Part shown: positions 52,753 through 61,582 of the stretch, piece after piece | How positions within the stretch are numbered: the stretch's first letter is position 1 | Layout of the letters: each line of letters opens with the position of its first letter | NCBI GenBank assembly: GCA_963755825.1 | Contig: CAVWLA010000001.1 | Location: 992,001-1,056,000 of the forward strand | DNA from: DATBQN01 sp963755825 | GTDB lineage: Bacteria; Acidobacteriota; Thermoanaerobaculia; Multivoradales; UBA5704 | Length of the DNA stretch: 64,000 nucleotides | Direction of reading: 5' to 3' | Program-made: the position numbers and the translations under genes | Notes under the pieces: model-generated | Databases searched by the model: none | Seen by the model: the letters and a program-made list of their open reading frames with translations, nothing else | Told to the model about the DNA's origin: nothing

Positions 52753-53064
52753 GGAACGTCTCCTGTCCAACGAGCGGTGAAAGGCGTCTGATTCTACTTC
52801 GGTTCGAGAGGCAATCCGACGCCCTGAGCCAACATTCCGGCCATGACGGACCGGCCGATCCTGCTCACTCCCTGACTCTACAGCGCCGAGGAAGGCCTCG
52901 CTGCTATCTACGTGGGTAGGCTTTCCGGCGATCGAAGCAAGCCGTTGAGCCTTCCCAGGAGGATCGAGCCCTGGAGATCACCGCCACGCCAGAGGGCCGC
53001 GGCTCCTGGCCTTCGCCACAACAGCCGCCGCAGCCCAGGAACCTGGAACCTGGAACCTTCGCAC
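52753..53064. other. gene-free divergent region upstream of paralog C
   Basis: No gene is supportable. It contains a short tandem repeat GGAACCT three times (53038-53058), just before the conserved leader block of paralog C. Confidence 0.5.
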
Positions 53065-53104
53065 TACCATCCGCTTTCTAATTTGCGGCAGCGACGCCGC
53101 GGGC
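53065..53104 (+). promoter_or_regulatory. conserved leader block of the repeat-protein genes (copy before C)
   Basis: TACCATCCGCTTTCTAATTT and GCGGCAGCGACGCCGC repeat the block before paralog B with few changes. The hairpin stem keeps five pairs. The distance to the start codon is 117 bp here against 105 bp in B. Confidence 0.5.
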
Positions 53105-53181
53105 ATCGATCGCGCCGCGCCCTTGCGCTGCGCCGCCGTCGCTCCCCCGCCGTCTGGGCCGCGCACCCGAGGAGATTCGAG

Positions 53182-54109
53182 ATGAGCCCGATCGATCGAC
53201 GTCCGTCCCTGCAACGCAACGTGATGCTCACCCTGCTGGCGGCCTCGCTGCTGGCTCCCACCCTGGCGATGGCCCTGCCGACCTCGCCCCGCCGCTGGGT
53301 CGACAACCTCGACGAGCGCTGCTTCCAGTTCCTCGGCACGCCGGCGCCGCTCAACGATCCGGTGACGCTGACCTTCCTCGATCCCGTGCTGGTGGCGATG
53401 GGCCTCGACCCGGGCACCGTCGTCATGCAGTCGCCGCAGCAGCTCTGCATGCCGGTCAAGAAGAACGGCGTGGCGCCGCCGGCGGACACCGTGCCGTACA
53501 TCAGCTTTCTCGACTGGGAGTGCTACGGCATCACCGGCCCGTCGCTCGACCTCACCTTCAACCTGACCCAGCTCAACCCGGTCGCCGCCTCGCTCCTCGG
53601 CTCCGGCGTCAAGGTCACCGTCGGCGCGCCGCAGCAGCTCTGCGTCCCGGTCTTCAAGAACGCCACGGCCCCTACGGCGGACGAGCAGAAGCTGGTGAGC
53701 TTCGTCGACGTCGAGTGCTTCGCCGTAACCAGCAGCCAATCGATCGCCGGCACCCCGATCACCCTCACCCACTTGAACCCCCTCTTCGCCACCCACGCGC
53801 CGGAGAACCTCACCTTCTCCTCTCCGGGCCCCAGCCAGATCTGCGTGCCGGTGGCAAAGAACGGCGACATCCCCCTCCGCCGACATCATCCAGTACGTCG
53901 AGTACTCCGACACCCTCTGCTACCCGATGCTCCAGGGCGGCATCGACCACAGCCTCACTCTCAGCCACCTCGACCCCATCCTCCTCGCCCCGCCCTACTC
54001 CCTGAAGCCCGCCACCCTGACGGTCGGCCTCTCGAAAACGCTCTGCGTGCCGGTCGCGAAGAACGGGGTTCTGCCGCCGGGGGCGCCGGAGGGGCGAAGA
54101 CTCGGATAG
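53182..54109 (+). pseudogene. exported LCxPVxKN-repeat protein, paralog C, frameshifted
   Basis: From ATG 53182 (GAGGAG site) the product matches B over about 230 residues up to ICVPVAKNGDIP. There a one-base insertion in a C-run (near 53871-53876; B has one base fewer) shifts the frame. The other frame then carries the expected fourth unit (YVEYSDTLCYPML, TVGLSKTLCVPVAKNG) and stops at 54109. The first frame would give a different tail to 54156. It could be a pseudogene, a sequencing error or homopolymer phase variation. Confidence 0.8.
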
Positions 54110-54111
54110 GG

Positions 54112-54137
54112 CCTCCGGCCTCACCAGAGGCCGGAGG
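54112..54137 (+). terminator. perfect 10-bp hairpin after paralog C
   Basis: CCTCCGGCCT (54112-54121) and AGGCCGGAGG (54128-54137) pair perfectly around CACCAG, just past the restored stop of paralog C. This placement supports 54109 as the original end of the gene. Confidence 0.6.
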
Positions 54138-54706
54138 GTGCCGCAGTAAAGGATGACACCTGGTTAGAACTCGTCTCGTGGGCATTGTAGGGAACGCGTT
54201 TTACGATGTCAGTACCCGGCAGTTTCCCATAGAGCGATGGCCTAGCCCGTTGGTGACTCTGAGGGGCGCGGTATAGCAGTGATGACTCTGGAAGCGGCGG
54301 CCGGAGGAAGATCCTGTTGAGGCATCTCCCTTGGAGGGAACCTGAAGCCGAGGAGGACCAGGTCCGCCAGTTGCGGCAGGAGTCCGCTCGCCTCAAGCAA
54401 GGTGCTCTTGGCTCTGCGCATGTCGCAAAATGGCTATGACAGTTGGTTCTTGCGAGAGGAGAGTCTCGCATATCCCACAAGATCGCCCTTTGTCGGCTCA
54501 GATTGGAGCGGCGTACGACCAGAGCCGCTATAGGTATGCACTCCTACCGAACCGCCTCTAACAAGACCCAATGGTGTCTTTTCTGGGAACAGTTGCGTAC
54601 AATCACCGTGGAATGAGTAACGACAGCGGCCAAGAACGAGAGCCTGGACCAGGAGATTCGGTCTTTCTAGCAGCAGGTATACGCCATCCACCCTTGAAGA
54701 GGCAGA
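54138..54706. other. left flank of the low-G+C island, no gene recognised
   Basis: G+C drops visibly from here. No coding frame shows convincing protein. TACAAT at 54598-54603, about 104 bp before the first ABC-3C gene, is a possible -10 with a poor -35. No integrase, transposase or copy of the tRNA 3' end was found. Confidence 0.45.
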
Positions 54707-55918
54707 ATGCTCGCCCGCTTCTTTCAGAATGTGACTTCTAGGCCTACCTCTATGGCGAAAAACGAAGGGCACGACGCACCAGGACTATTGGCAGCAACTG
54801 AGTTACAGTTCAAGCGCGCACTCTTCTGGCTAGCCGATGCTCCAGCAGGAGCCATTGTGGGCCTCGAAACTGGGGATGATATCGTCATCGGCGGCGAGGG
54901 CGTTCGCCCTACCCGCGAGCAGGATAAAAATACAATTGGCGAGAACTCTCCTCTCACTGACCGCTCAGTTCCGCTCTGGAAAACCTTAGCTATCTGGACA
55001 AAGGCTGAGCGCTCGGGACAGCTTCTTGCTACCTCGTGCCTCCTCCTATGTACGAATCGCGCAGTTCCACGGAATTCACTTGTGGTGCGCCTTGCCGAAG
55101 CCAAGTCAGACGATGAGCTCGACCGCTGCATCGGAGAGTTGAAAGACATCGCTCACAAATCTTCCGCTTCAATCTCTTTGTATTGCGCAGAGATCTCCAG
55201 AGACTGGACAACCGTACGGGAGGTGATAAAGCGGCTAAGCCTATGTGATGCTAGTGAATTCGATCCCGCGCTAGCGGCAGCAGAGGTAGCAGATCGACTT
55301 CACATTCCAGATGGAATCGACTACCAACACATAGCCGATGGGCTTGCCGGGTGGCTGCATCGTCTTTGCTACGACCACTGGCAACGACGTCAGCCTGCGC
55401 TGATTCCGCGAAGCGCATTCGACAATCAGTACCATGCGATCCTCGACCTGCTGCGGCGACGGCGGATACTCGAACGCCCAGCATGGGACATCCCACTCGC
55501 GACCAGTGAACGAGACGCGGCGCGGTCGGAGTTCTTTTTCGAACAGCTAATAGCAATCAAGCTCAACGATGAGGGGCTGGAAGCTGCGGTAGACAACTAC
55601 CTGCGGTTCCGTACAGAGCGCCTACGGCTCAGCGCAGAAGGTGACCTAACGGCTGACGACTGGAAAACTTTTTTCAGCGCACTGGTCGAACGTTGGTCAC
55701 GAATCCGCCGGCGGTCTAGCTCTGGCCCTTGCTCTGACGATGTGGGGTTGGGACGAACGATCTACGATGAAACGGTTGAGAACGGACATCGCGAGTTATT
55801 GGCGGGAGCGCCAACCCAAGGCGAATACATGACTTCAGGTGGCTATCATAGACTTGCCGATGATAGTCATGTGTCTTGGCATCCTCGTTACGGTTCGACG
55901 CGAAAGCGAGAAGAATGA
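54707..55918 (+). CDS. ABC-three-component system protein, nuclease-like N-terminus (effector)
   Basis: The protein is 403 aa. The N-terminal domain (about 25-110) has ATELQFKRALFWL, then GLETGDDI (E54, D57, D58) and REQDKN (E71, K74), a spacing that fits a PD-(D/E)xK-type nuclease fold as in Cap4/DUF4297-like domains. The C-terminal half (about 190-330) is helical (HIPDGIDYQHIADGLAGWLH) like ABC-3C C-terminal domains. GAGG lies 6 bp before ATG 54707. Its stop overlaps the next start (ATGA). Role inferred from the cassette. Confidence 0.75.
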   Translation: MLARFFQNVTSRPTSMAKNEGHDAPGLLAATELQFKRALFWLADAPAGAIVGLETGDDIVIGGEGVRPTREQDKNTIGENSPLTDRSVPLWKTLAIWTKAERSGQLLATSCLLLCTNRAVPRNSLVVRLAEAKSDDELDRCIGELKDIAHKSSASISLYCAEISRDWTTVREVIKRLSLCDASEFDPALAAAEVADRLHIPDGIDYQHIADGLAGWLHRLCYDHWQRRQPALIPRSAFDNQYHAILDLLRRRRILERPAWDIPLATSERDAARSEFFFEQLIAIKLNDEGLEAAVDNYLRFRTERLRLSAEGDLTADDWKTFFSALVERWSRIRRRSSSGPCSDDVGLGRTIYDETVENGHRELLAGAPTQGEYMTSGGYHRLADDSHVSWHPRYGSTRKREE

Positions 55919-56403
55919 CAGATTTTGAGCTTGAAGTGGTGCAGTCAACTGTCTTGGGCGCTCTCAGCCTGTGGCAAGTGGCGGAATCTCATCGCGCAGA
56001 GTGTGCACGCCCGATCGAATTGCCAAAGTTGCTGCTTGTCCTTCCGATTGTCTTCCATCACAGGTCAGCAACTTGCGTGGCGCGTCTTCAATTTGCCAGC
56101 GGGCTATTGAAGGCGATCGACGACGAACCTCTCATAGTTGTCGGCCTTCAGGAGCGAACGCTAGGGGGCGCTGAGCGGACATTTCGTAGTCTAGCCTTAG
56201 CGATTGGAGCGGGGTTTTTAGCTCGTTCGCCTGGTTCTGTAAGCTGGCCACTGTACGAGTCGCGGCGGCGAGGCATCCCGACAACTCTCAAACCGCAAAC
56301 GGAGCGTGACAGAGGCGTTCTTTCTGCAAGCAAACGCCTCGGACACTGGTTTGCCAACGCTGACACGAAGCACTTAGCTCTCCAGTTGGGGGTGCGTTTC
56401 TAG
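55915..56403 (+). CDS. ABC-three-component system middle component
   Basis: The protein is 162 aa, soluble and helical. FELEVVQSTVLGALSLWQVAE and LPKLLLVLPIVFHHRSATCV match the usual start of middle components (DUF6521-like), where a conserved 'NPAxGAxLLW' helix is followed by 'LxLPLVLH'. The C-terminal part RLGHWFANADTKHLALQLGV is also typical. It is coupled upstream by ATGA overlap and its TAG abuts the ATG of the ATPase. It probably bridges effector and ATPase. Confidence 0.8.
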   Translation: MTDFELEVVQSTVLGALSLWQVAESHRAECARPIELPKLLLVLPIVFHHRSATCVARLQFASGLLKAIDDEPLIVVGLQERTLGGAERTFRSLALAIGAGFLARSPGSVSWPLYESRRRGIPTTLKPQTERDRGVLSASKRLGHWFANADTKHLALQLGVRF

Positions 56404-58362
56404 ATGAACCTCGTGATCAACAGGTTAATTCTATGGCCTACCTCTCATAGTTTCGAGCCTCGAGTTATATTTTTTAAGGCGGGTTCCGTTAATGTCGTCT
56501 CCGGACAGAGTGGGTCTGGCAAGTCGGCAATACTACACATAATAGATTATTGCCTAGGCTCTTCCAAATGCTCGATTCCTGTTGGCAAAATCCGTGACTT
56601 AACGGAGTGGTTCGGGATCGATATCACTATTTCAGGTGAGCGACAACTACTTTACCGACGAACGCCGGGGGCTGGCAGCGGTGAGGTTTCGGTGTTGCCG
56701 GTCTTGGACACTCTGCAGCTTGGTCGACCGGTGAAGAATACGACACTGCCGGCTCTCAAGGACATGTTGAGCCGTGCTGCGCATCTACCTTCGCTGCCCA
56801 TACGACCGGCGAATGAGTCCGGCTCATCTGGGTACGAAGGCCGCATCTCGTTCCGTGACCTAGTTGCCTTTAACTTCCAGCCTCAGCACATTGTTGCCAA
56901 CCCATACACGCTTTTCTACAAGGCAGATACGACTGAGCATCGCGAGACGCTGCGTGCGATTTTCCCATTCGTAATCGGCGCAATGACCACTGACGACCTG
57001 AGAGCGGAACACCAGCTTAACCTAACGCAACAAACGCTACGACGTCGCCAGCGTGATCTTCAAGAGCGGCGCAATGCTCGCGACGCTTGGCAACAAGACG
57101 TCCTAGCTCTTCATGCACGTGCGAAAGATCTATCACTGATGACGGAACCCGCAGCACGAACAGTTGACGAAGCAATTCGTCAATTGGCGTCGGTAGTAAG
57201 GCAAGGTTTGCCCGAGTTCCAGCTGGGCACCACTGATAGATCAACGTCGGAGTTGGCTCGACTGCGGGAAGAAGACTATCGACTCGACGGGGAACTTGGT
57301 GACTTACGACGCCGGCTAAACCGGATTCGACAACTCCGTACGTCGGTCTCTGACCTCCGCGTTGGCTTGGGACAACACGCCAGCGCCTCCGACGCTGTCG
57401 GCTGGCTCGAAGATACACTCGGGCACGAGGCTGTATGCCCAGTATGCGGTGAAATGGGCGAAGCAGCTGTTGCAGAACTCGGACGTTTGCGAGCACTCGC
57501 AAGCCAGTTTTCGCACGATGTGCAAGCGAGTGAGTCATCGATTGCACCGCTCGAGCGCAATGAAGCCAGGACGCTTGAAGAAATAGGGGAGATTGAACAG
57601 AAGCTTGCCATAGTGAGAGCGCAGCGGGATGAGCTGGAGAAGAGCGTTGCTGAAGAGGCAGGCGAACGACAAAGGTTGGAAGCAGTGTATCGCTTTATCG
57701 GACGGGCCGAGGAAGCACTTGCAAACGTAGACAAATCATCCGACTATAGCGACCTTGCCGGCGAGGTGCGAGCGCTCGAAACCGAGGTTGATCGCCTGCA
57801 GAGGCTACTTGATCCGGCAACCCGCCGGAACCATGAAGCCGCAGCAAGAGCGATAATCTCGCGTGAGATTACTTTCTATGCAAAAATATTAGGCGTTGAG
57901 CGGGCCGAAGACGCCGTGGAGCTCGACACAAAGCAGCTTACGCTTCGCTTCGATGACCTGGCGACCAACCGGCGCGATTTTCTTTGGGAAATCGGGAGCG
58001 GACGTAACTGGATGGGCTACCATATTGCTGCGTCGCTGGCGCTCCATCAATTTTTTCAACGACTAAAATCTTCTCCTGTAGCGGAGTTTCTCGTCATTGA
58101 CCAGCCCAGCCAGGTGTTTTTCCCCGAGGACTATAGGCCAGGGATTTTGCCTGAACTAACTCAGGACGAACAAATGACACGTGACATTTTTAGGGCGCTG
58201 GCAGCTGCGGTTAAGCGAGCTGATGGCAAGCTCCAAGTGATTGTCTTGGAGCACGCAGGCGAGCGAGTATGGGGTAATCTGGAGAATGTTAGCGCGGTTC
58301 AAACTTGGCGAGGCGACCTCGTTGACTTCCTCCTACCGAGGGCCTGGATAGTTAACTCGTAA
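56404..58362 (+). CDS. DUF3732 family Rad50-like ABC ATPase of an ABC-3C system
   Basis: The protein is 652 aa. Walker A GQSGSGKSA is near residue 35. Long coiled-coil arms (about 200-310 and 370-470) flank a zinc-hook-like CPVC (EAVCPVCGEMG, near residue 346). The ABC signature region is IGSGRNWMGYHIAASLALHQ and Walker B is EFLVIDQPSQVFFPED. This order is that of SMC/Rad50-type ATPases and of DUF3732. It should sense a nucleic-acid or invader state and license the effector. Codon use is A/T-richer than in flanking genes. Confidence 0.9.
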   Translation: MNLVINRLILWPTSHSFEPRVIFFKAGSVNVVSGQSGSGKSAILHIIDYCLGSSKCSIPVGKIRDLTEWFGIDITISGERQLLYRRTPGAGSGEVSVLPVLDTLQLGRPVKNTTLPALKDMLSRAAHLPSLPIRPANESGSSGYEGRISFRDLVAFNFQPQHIVANPYTLFYKADTTEHRETLRAIFPFVIGAMTTDDLRAEHQLNLTQQTLRRRQRDLQERRNARDAWQQDVLALHARAKDLSLMTEPAARTVDEAIRQLASVVRQGLPEFQLGTTDRSTSELARLREEDYRLDGELGDLRRRLNRIRQLRTSVSDLRVGLGQHASASDAVGWLEDTLGHEAVCPVCGEMGEAAVAELGRLRALASQFSHDVQASESSIAPLERNEARTLEEIGEIEQKLAIVRAQRDELEKSVAEEAGERQRLEAVYRFIGRAEEALANVDKSSDYSDLAGEVRALETEVDRLQRLLDPATRRNHEAAARAIISREITFYAKILGVERAEDAVELDTKQLTLRFDDLATNRRDFLWEIGSGRNWMGYHIAASLALHQFFQRLKSSPVAEFLVIDQPSQVFFPEDYRPGILPELTQDEQMTRDIFRALAAAVKRADGKLQVIVLEHAGERVWGNLENVSAVQTWRGDLVDFLLPRAWIVNS

Positions 58363-58768
58363 CTCAAGTCTTAAGGAATGGTGGGTACTCGAGTATTGGG
58401 GTGTGAAATGTTTCCCGCACATTTGCAGCCTAGAGGTCTAAACCAGCTGGCCACAGAGCGTGGAAATGTAGTCTCCACCTGCTGCCTCCATCGTCTTGCC
58501 TCTACCCTCCACGCATAGATCGCGATCCGTCGCAGAGGATCGCAGAGCCGAACGACAACTCGTAGCTCCTGCTAACATTTCTCAAGCTACGCTTTTGATC
58601 TCGGACATGATGCCGTCCGCTGGCGCCCGGGAAGCATGCGAACGTGCCTCGGCTCCTCGTAGGCGCACTTTGCTAGTGCCCCGCGAGCGACCCATGCCCG
58701 CCGGAAGCCGTAGGCGCCCTTGTGGCTCCCCGCCGTCAATGTCTGTTGTTCCCGCGGAAGTGTCTAGA
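58363..58768. other. right flank of the island, no gene recognised
   Basis: The interval lies between the ATPase gene and tRNA-Cys. Frames on both strands are short and unconvincing. G+C rises gradually toward the tRNA. No attachment-site duplicate was recognised. Confidence 0.5.
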
Positions 58769-58843
58769 TGGAGGCGACGACCGGATTCGAACCGGTGGAT
58801 AAGGGTTTTGCAGACCCTCGCCTTACCACTTGGCTACGTCGCC
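58769..58843 (-). tRNA. tRNA-Cys (GCA)
   Basis: 75 nt including an encoded CCA. Acceptor GGCGACG pairs with CGTCGCC, the discriminator is T, the anticodon loop CTGCAAA contains GCA, and the T arm has GGTTCGAATCC. The 3' end points toward the low-G+C island. The gene encoding cysteinyl-tRNA synthetase is 0.7 kb away. Confidence 0.96.
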
Positions 58844-58930
58844 TCAAAAAAGCGTCTCGGCCGCTGGCGCGGCCCCGTGGATCGGCGTGTCGCCGGGGAG
58901 CTGCGCGGAGGGGCTAAAGCAAAAGGAAAT

Positions 58931-59005
58931 TGGAGCGGGAAACGGGATTTGAACCCGCGACCCCAACCTTGGCAAGGTTGTGCTCTACCACTGAGCTATT
59001 CCCGC
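58931..59005 (-). tRNA. tRNA-Gly (GCC)
   Basis: 75 nt with encoded CCA. Acceptor GCGGGAA pairs with TTCCCGC, the D arm is AGCTCAGTGGTAGAGC, the anticodon GCC sits in TTGCCAA, and the T arm is GGGTTCAAATCCC. It is upstream of tRNA-Cys on the same strand, 87 bp apart. Confidence 0.97.
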
Positions 59006-59121
59006 CCATCGGGTGCAAAGGATAGTGGCCGGCCGGACCGCTGTCAAGCCGGCGCAACCCGCGGCACCGGCTCGGTTTGCGGCGACGCCTCGGGAGGCGC
59101 GGACAGGGCCGCCCGGCGGCC

Positions 59122-59505
59122 TCAGCCGCGGTACGGAAAGGCGTCGCGCAGGAGGGTGTAGGTCCACCCTCCCCCGTCGGCGTCGAGGCCGAGGACGTCG
59201 AAGCGGCAGGGGCCGGAGAGCCGGCGGACGGCGAGGTAGAGGGCGGCCGCCCGGCAGAGGCGGCGCTGCTTGGCCGGCCCGACGGCGGCGACGGCCGGGC
59301 CGTAGACGGCGCTGCCGCGGGCCTTGATCTCGACGAAGACCAACGTCTCGCCGTCGCGGGCGACGACGTCGATCTCGCCGGCATGGCTGAGGACGTTGCG
59401 CTCGAGGATGCGGTAGCCCTGCTTGCGCAGCCAGCGGACGGCGGCGTCCTCCCCCACCTTGCCGCGCCCGCGGTTGTGGGCCTGCAGCTCGAAGTCGGCC
59501 GGCAC
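59122..59505 (-). CDS. yraN: UPF0102 (YraN) family nuclease-like protein
   Basis: The protein is 127 aa from GTG 59505. GRGKVGEDAAVRWLRKQGYRILERN, AGEIDVVARD and LVFVEIKARG are the E-x(n)-D-x(n)-ExK set of the YraN family, a Holliday junction resolvase-like fold. The function is not established. It follows cysS by about 70 bp on the same strand. No clear ribosome-binding site is seen at the GTG. Confidence 0.92.
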   Translation of the reverse strand: MPADFELQAHNRGRGKVGEDAAVRWLRKQGYRILERNVLSHAGEIDVVARDGETLVFVEIKARGSAVYGPAVAAVGPAKQRRLCRAAALYLAVRRLSGPCRFDVLGLDADGGGWTYTLLRDAFPYRG

Positions 59506-59573
59506 GGGGAGGAGGTCCGGCGGGAGGAGAGTCTCTCGGATGTGGATCGGCGCGGCGAGCGGGCGAAGGGGCG

Positions 59574-60989
59574 TCAGCGCCGCTTCCAGCGCGCTCCCTG
59601 CGGCGTGTCCTCGACCGTCACGCCGCGCGCCGCGAGCTCGTCGCGCAGGCGGTCCGAGGCGGCGAAGTCGCGCCGGCGGCGGGCCTCCTGGCGCTCCTCG
59701 ACCAGGCGGTCGATCTCGGCGTCGTCGTCCGCGGCGGCCTTCTTCACCCAGGGCGCCGGATCGAGCACGCCGAAGACGCGGTCCGCCTCGGCGAGCGCCA
59801 CGATGGCGCGCTCACGATCGCCCGTCCCCAGCCGCCGCTCCTCGATCGCCACGTTCGCTGTCTTGACGAAGGTGAAGACCGCGGCGAGCGCGGCGGCGAC
59901 GTTGAGGTCGTCGGCGAGAGCGGCCTTCAAGTCGCGGTCGAGATCCGCCGCGGCCGCCGCGGCGAAGCCCTCGACCGTCGCCTCCTCGGCCGCGTGGGCG
60001 AGGCGGAAGCGCATCTCGTCGATGCGCTGCAGCGCTCCCGACGCGGCGTCGAGCGAGCTCCAGGTGAAGTTGAGCTTCTGGCGGTAGTGGACCGAGAGGA
60101 AGAGGTAGCGCAGCGCCCGCGCCGAGACCCCGCGGGCGAGGAGGTCGGCGAGGGTGTACTGGTTGCCGAGCGACTTCGACATCTTCTGGCCGTCGACGAT
60201 GAGGTGCTCGGCGTGCAGCCAGAGGTGGACGAAGGGCTTCCCCGTCGCGCACTCGCTCTGCGCGATCTCGTTCTCGTGGTGGGGGAAGATGTTGTCGACC
60301 CCGCCGCAGTGGATGTCGAGCGTCTCGCCGAGGAGCTGCATGCTCATCGCCGAGCACTCGATGTGCCAGCCGGGCCGCCCCTCGCCCCAGGGCGACGGCC
60401 ACGACGGCTCGCCCGGCTTCGCCCCCTTCCAGAGGACGAAGTCGCGCACGTCCTCCTTCTCGTACTCGTCGCTCGCCACCCGCTCGCCGCGCCGCGCCTG
60501 CTCGAGGTCGAAGCCGGAGAGGCGGCCGTAGTCGGGGTCCGAGGCGATGCGGAAGAAGACCGAGCCGTCCGCCTCGTAGGCGTGGCCGTTGGCGATCAGC
60601 CGCTCGACCAGCGCGATCATCTCCGGCACGTACTCGGTCGCCGGCGGATAGGCCTCGGCGCGCTCGACGTGGAGGATGTCGAGGTCGCGGAAGAAGGCCT
60701 TCTTCACCGGCGCCGTGAAGGCGTCGAGCGAGACGCCGGCCTGGTTGGCGCCGCGGATCGTCTTGTCATCGACGTCGGTGAGGTTCATCACCTGGCGGAC
60801 GCGGTAGCCGAGGAGCTCGAGCGTGCGGCGCAGGAGGTCCTCGAAGAGGAAGGTCCGCAGGTTGCCGACGTGGGCGTCGTTGTAGACCGTCGGGCCGCAG
60901 GTGTAGACGCGGACCTCGCCGGGGACGATGGGCTCGAGGCGGGTGAGCTGCCGCCCCATGGTGTTGAAGAGGAGGATCTCGTCTGGCAT
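59574..60989 (-). CDS. cysS: cysteinyl-tRNA synthetase
   Basis: The protein is 471 aa, standard size. The HIGH-type motif HVGN is at 40-43 and KMSKS at 269-273. Zinc ligands C31, C212, H237 and E241 are in place, and the helical C-terminal domain is complete. The ATG at 60989 is the natural start; the longer frame overlaps the lipoprotein gene. It is on the same strand as, and 0.7 kb from, tRNA-Cys. Confidence 0.97.
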   Translation of the reverse strand: MPDEILLFNTMGRQLTRLEPIVPGEVRVYTCGPTVYNDAHVGNLRTFLFEDLLRRTLELLGYRVRQVMNLTDVDDKTIRGANQAGVSLDAFTAPVKKAFFRDLDILHVERAEAYPPATEYVPEMIALVERLIANGHAYEADGSVFFRIASDPDYGRLSGFDLEQARRGERVASDEYEKEDVRDFVLWKGAKPGEPSWPSPWGEGRPGWHIECSAMSMQLLGETLDIHCGGVDNIFPHHENEIAQSECATGKPFVHLWLHAEHLIVDGQKMSKSLGNQYTLADLLARGVSARALRYLFLSVHYRQKLNFTWSSLDAASGALQRIDEMRFRLAHAAEEATVEGFAAAAAADLDRDLKAALADDLNVAAALAAVFTFVKTANVAIEERRLGTGDRERAIVALAEADRVFGVLDPAPWVKKAAADDDAEIDRLVEERQEARRRRDFAASDRLRDELAARGVTVEDTPQGARWKRR

Positions 60990-61012
60990 CTCGGGTTGAA
61001 CGCGGCGGCGGA

Positions 61013-61582
61013 TCAGCGGACGACTTGGACCGTGCCCGCCGTCCAGGTGACGCCCGCGATCGGCTGGCCCGTCGAGTCGAAGGCGGCGTTGTGGGTGAAG
61101 GTGAAGGTGCCGCTGCCGGCGGTCGCTGGCTGGAACATCAGGGTGACGATCACCCCGGTTCCCGGAACGCCGGCGACGCCGCCGAGGAGGCTGGCGCCGA
61201 AGACCAGGTCGGTCGCGGTATGCGAGATCTGAAAGGTGCCATTCGAGAGGATCGAGCCGGTGTTCGACGAGCTGGTGAAGGAGAGCACCGTGCCCGGCAC
61301 CTGCAGGTCGAAGGCGATGCCGTAGAGGTTGCTGATGCCGGTCGCCCGCACCTCGAGGACGAGCAGGTTGGCGCTCGAGCCGGCCCCGGTGGCGAGGGCG
61401 ATCCCCGGCGCCGCGGCACTGCTGGACGGCGTGAAGGTGATCCCCGGCGTCGGCGGCGGCGGGCTGGTCGGGCCGCTGCCGCCGCCACCACCGCCGCAGC
61501 GGAGCGCCGCCAACGCGGCGAGGGCGCCGGCGAGGACGGCCAGCCGACGGAGCGCTGGCTTCGTGGGCCTCGTTGGTCTCAC
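61013..61582 (-). CDS. lipoprotein with cohesin-like domain
   Basis: The protein is 189 aa from a GTG that overlaps the def stop (GTGA). The signal peptide ends at LAALRC with lipid Cys29, then a Gly/Ser/Pro linker. The mature domain (ANLLVLEVRATGISNLYGIAFDLQVPGTVLSF ... GVIVTLMFQPATAGSG; shown in part) has the strand pattern of cohesin/Ig-like beta-sandwiches. It would sit on the membrane surface. A dockerin-bearing hydrolase is encoded elsewhere in the window. Confidence 0.72.
   Translation of the reverse strand: MRPTRPTKPALRRLAVLAGALAALAALRCGGGGGGSGPTSPPPPTPGITFTPSSSAAAPGIALATGAGSSANLLVLEVRATGISNLYGIAFDLQVPGTVLSFTSSSNTGSILSNGTFQISHTATDLVFGASLLGGVAGVPGTGVIVTLMFQPATAGSGTFTFTHNAAFDSTGQPIAGVTWTAGTVQVVR

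Noticed and set aside
54121..54772. Minus-strand frames of 119 and 112 codons at the island's left flank
   Set aside because: No start signals, no recognisable domain and composition unlike the real genes of the island; treated as non-coding.
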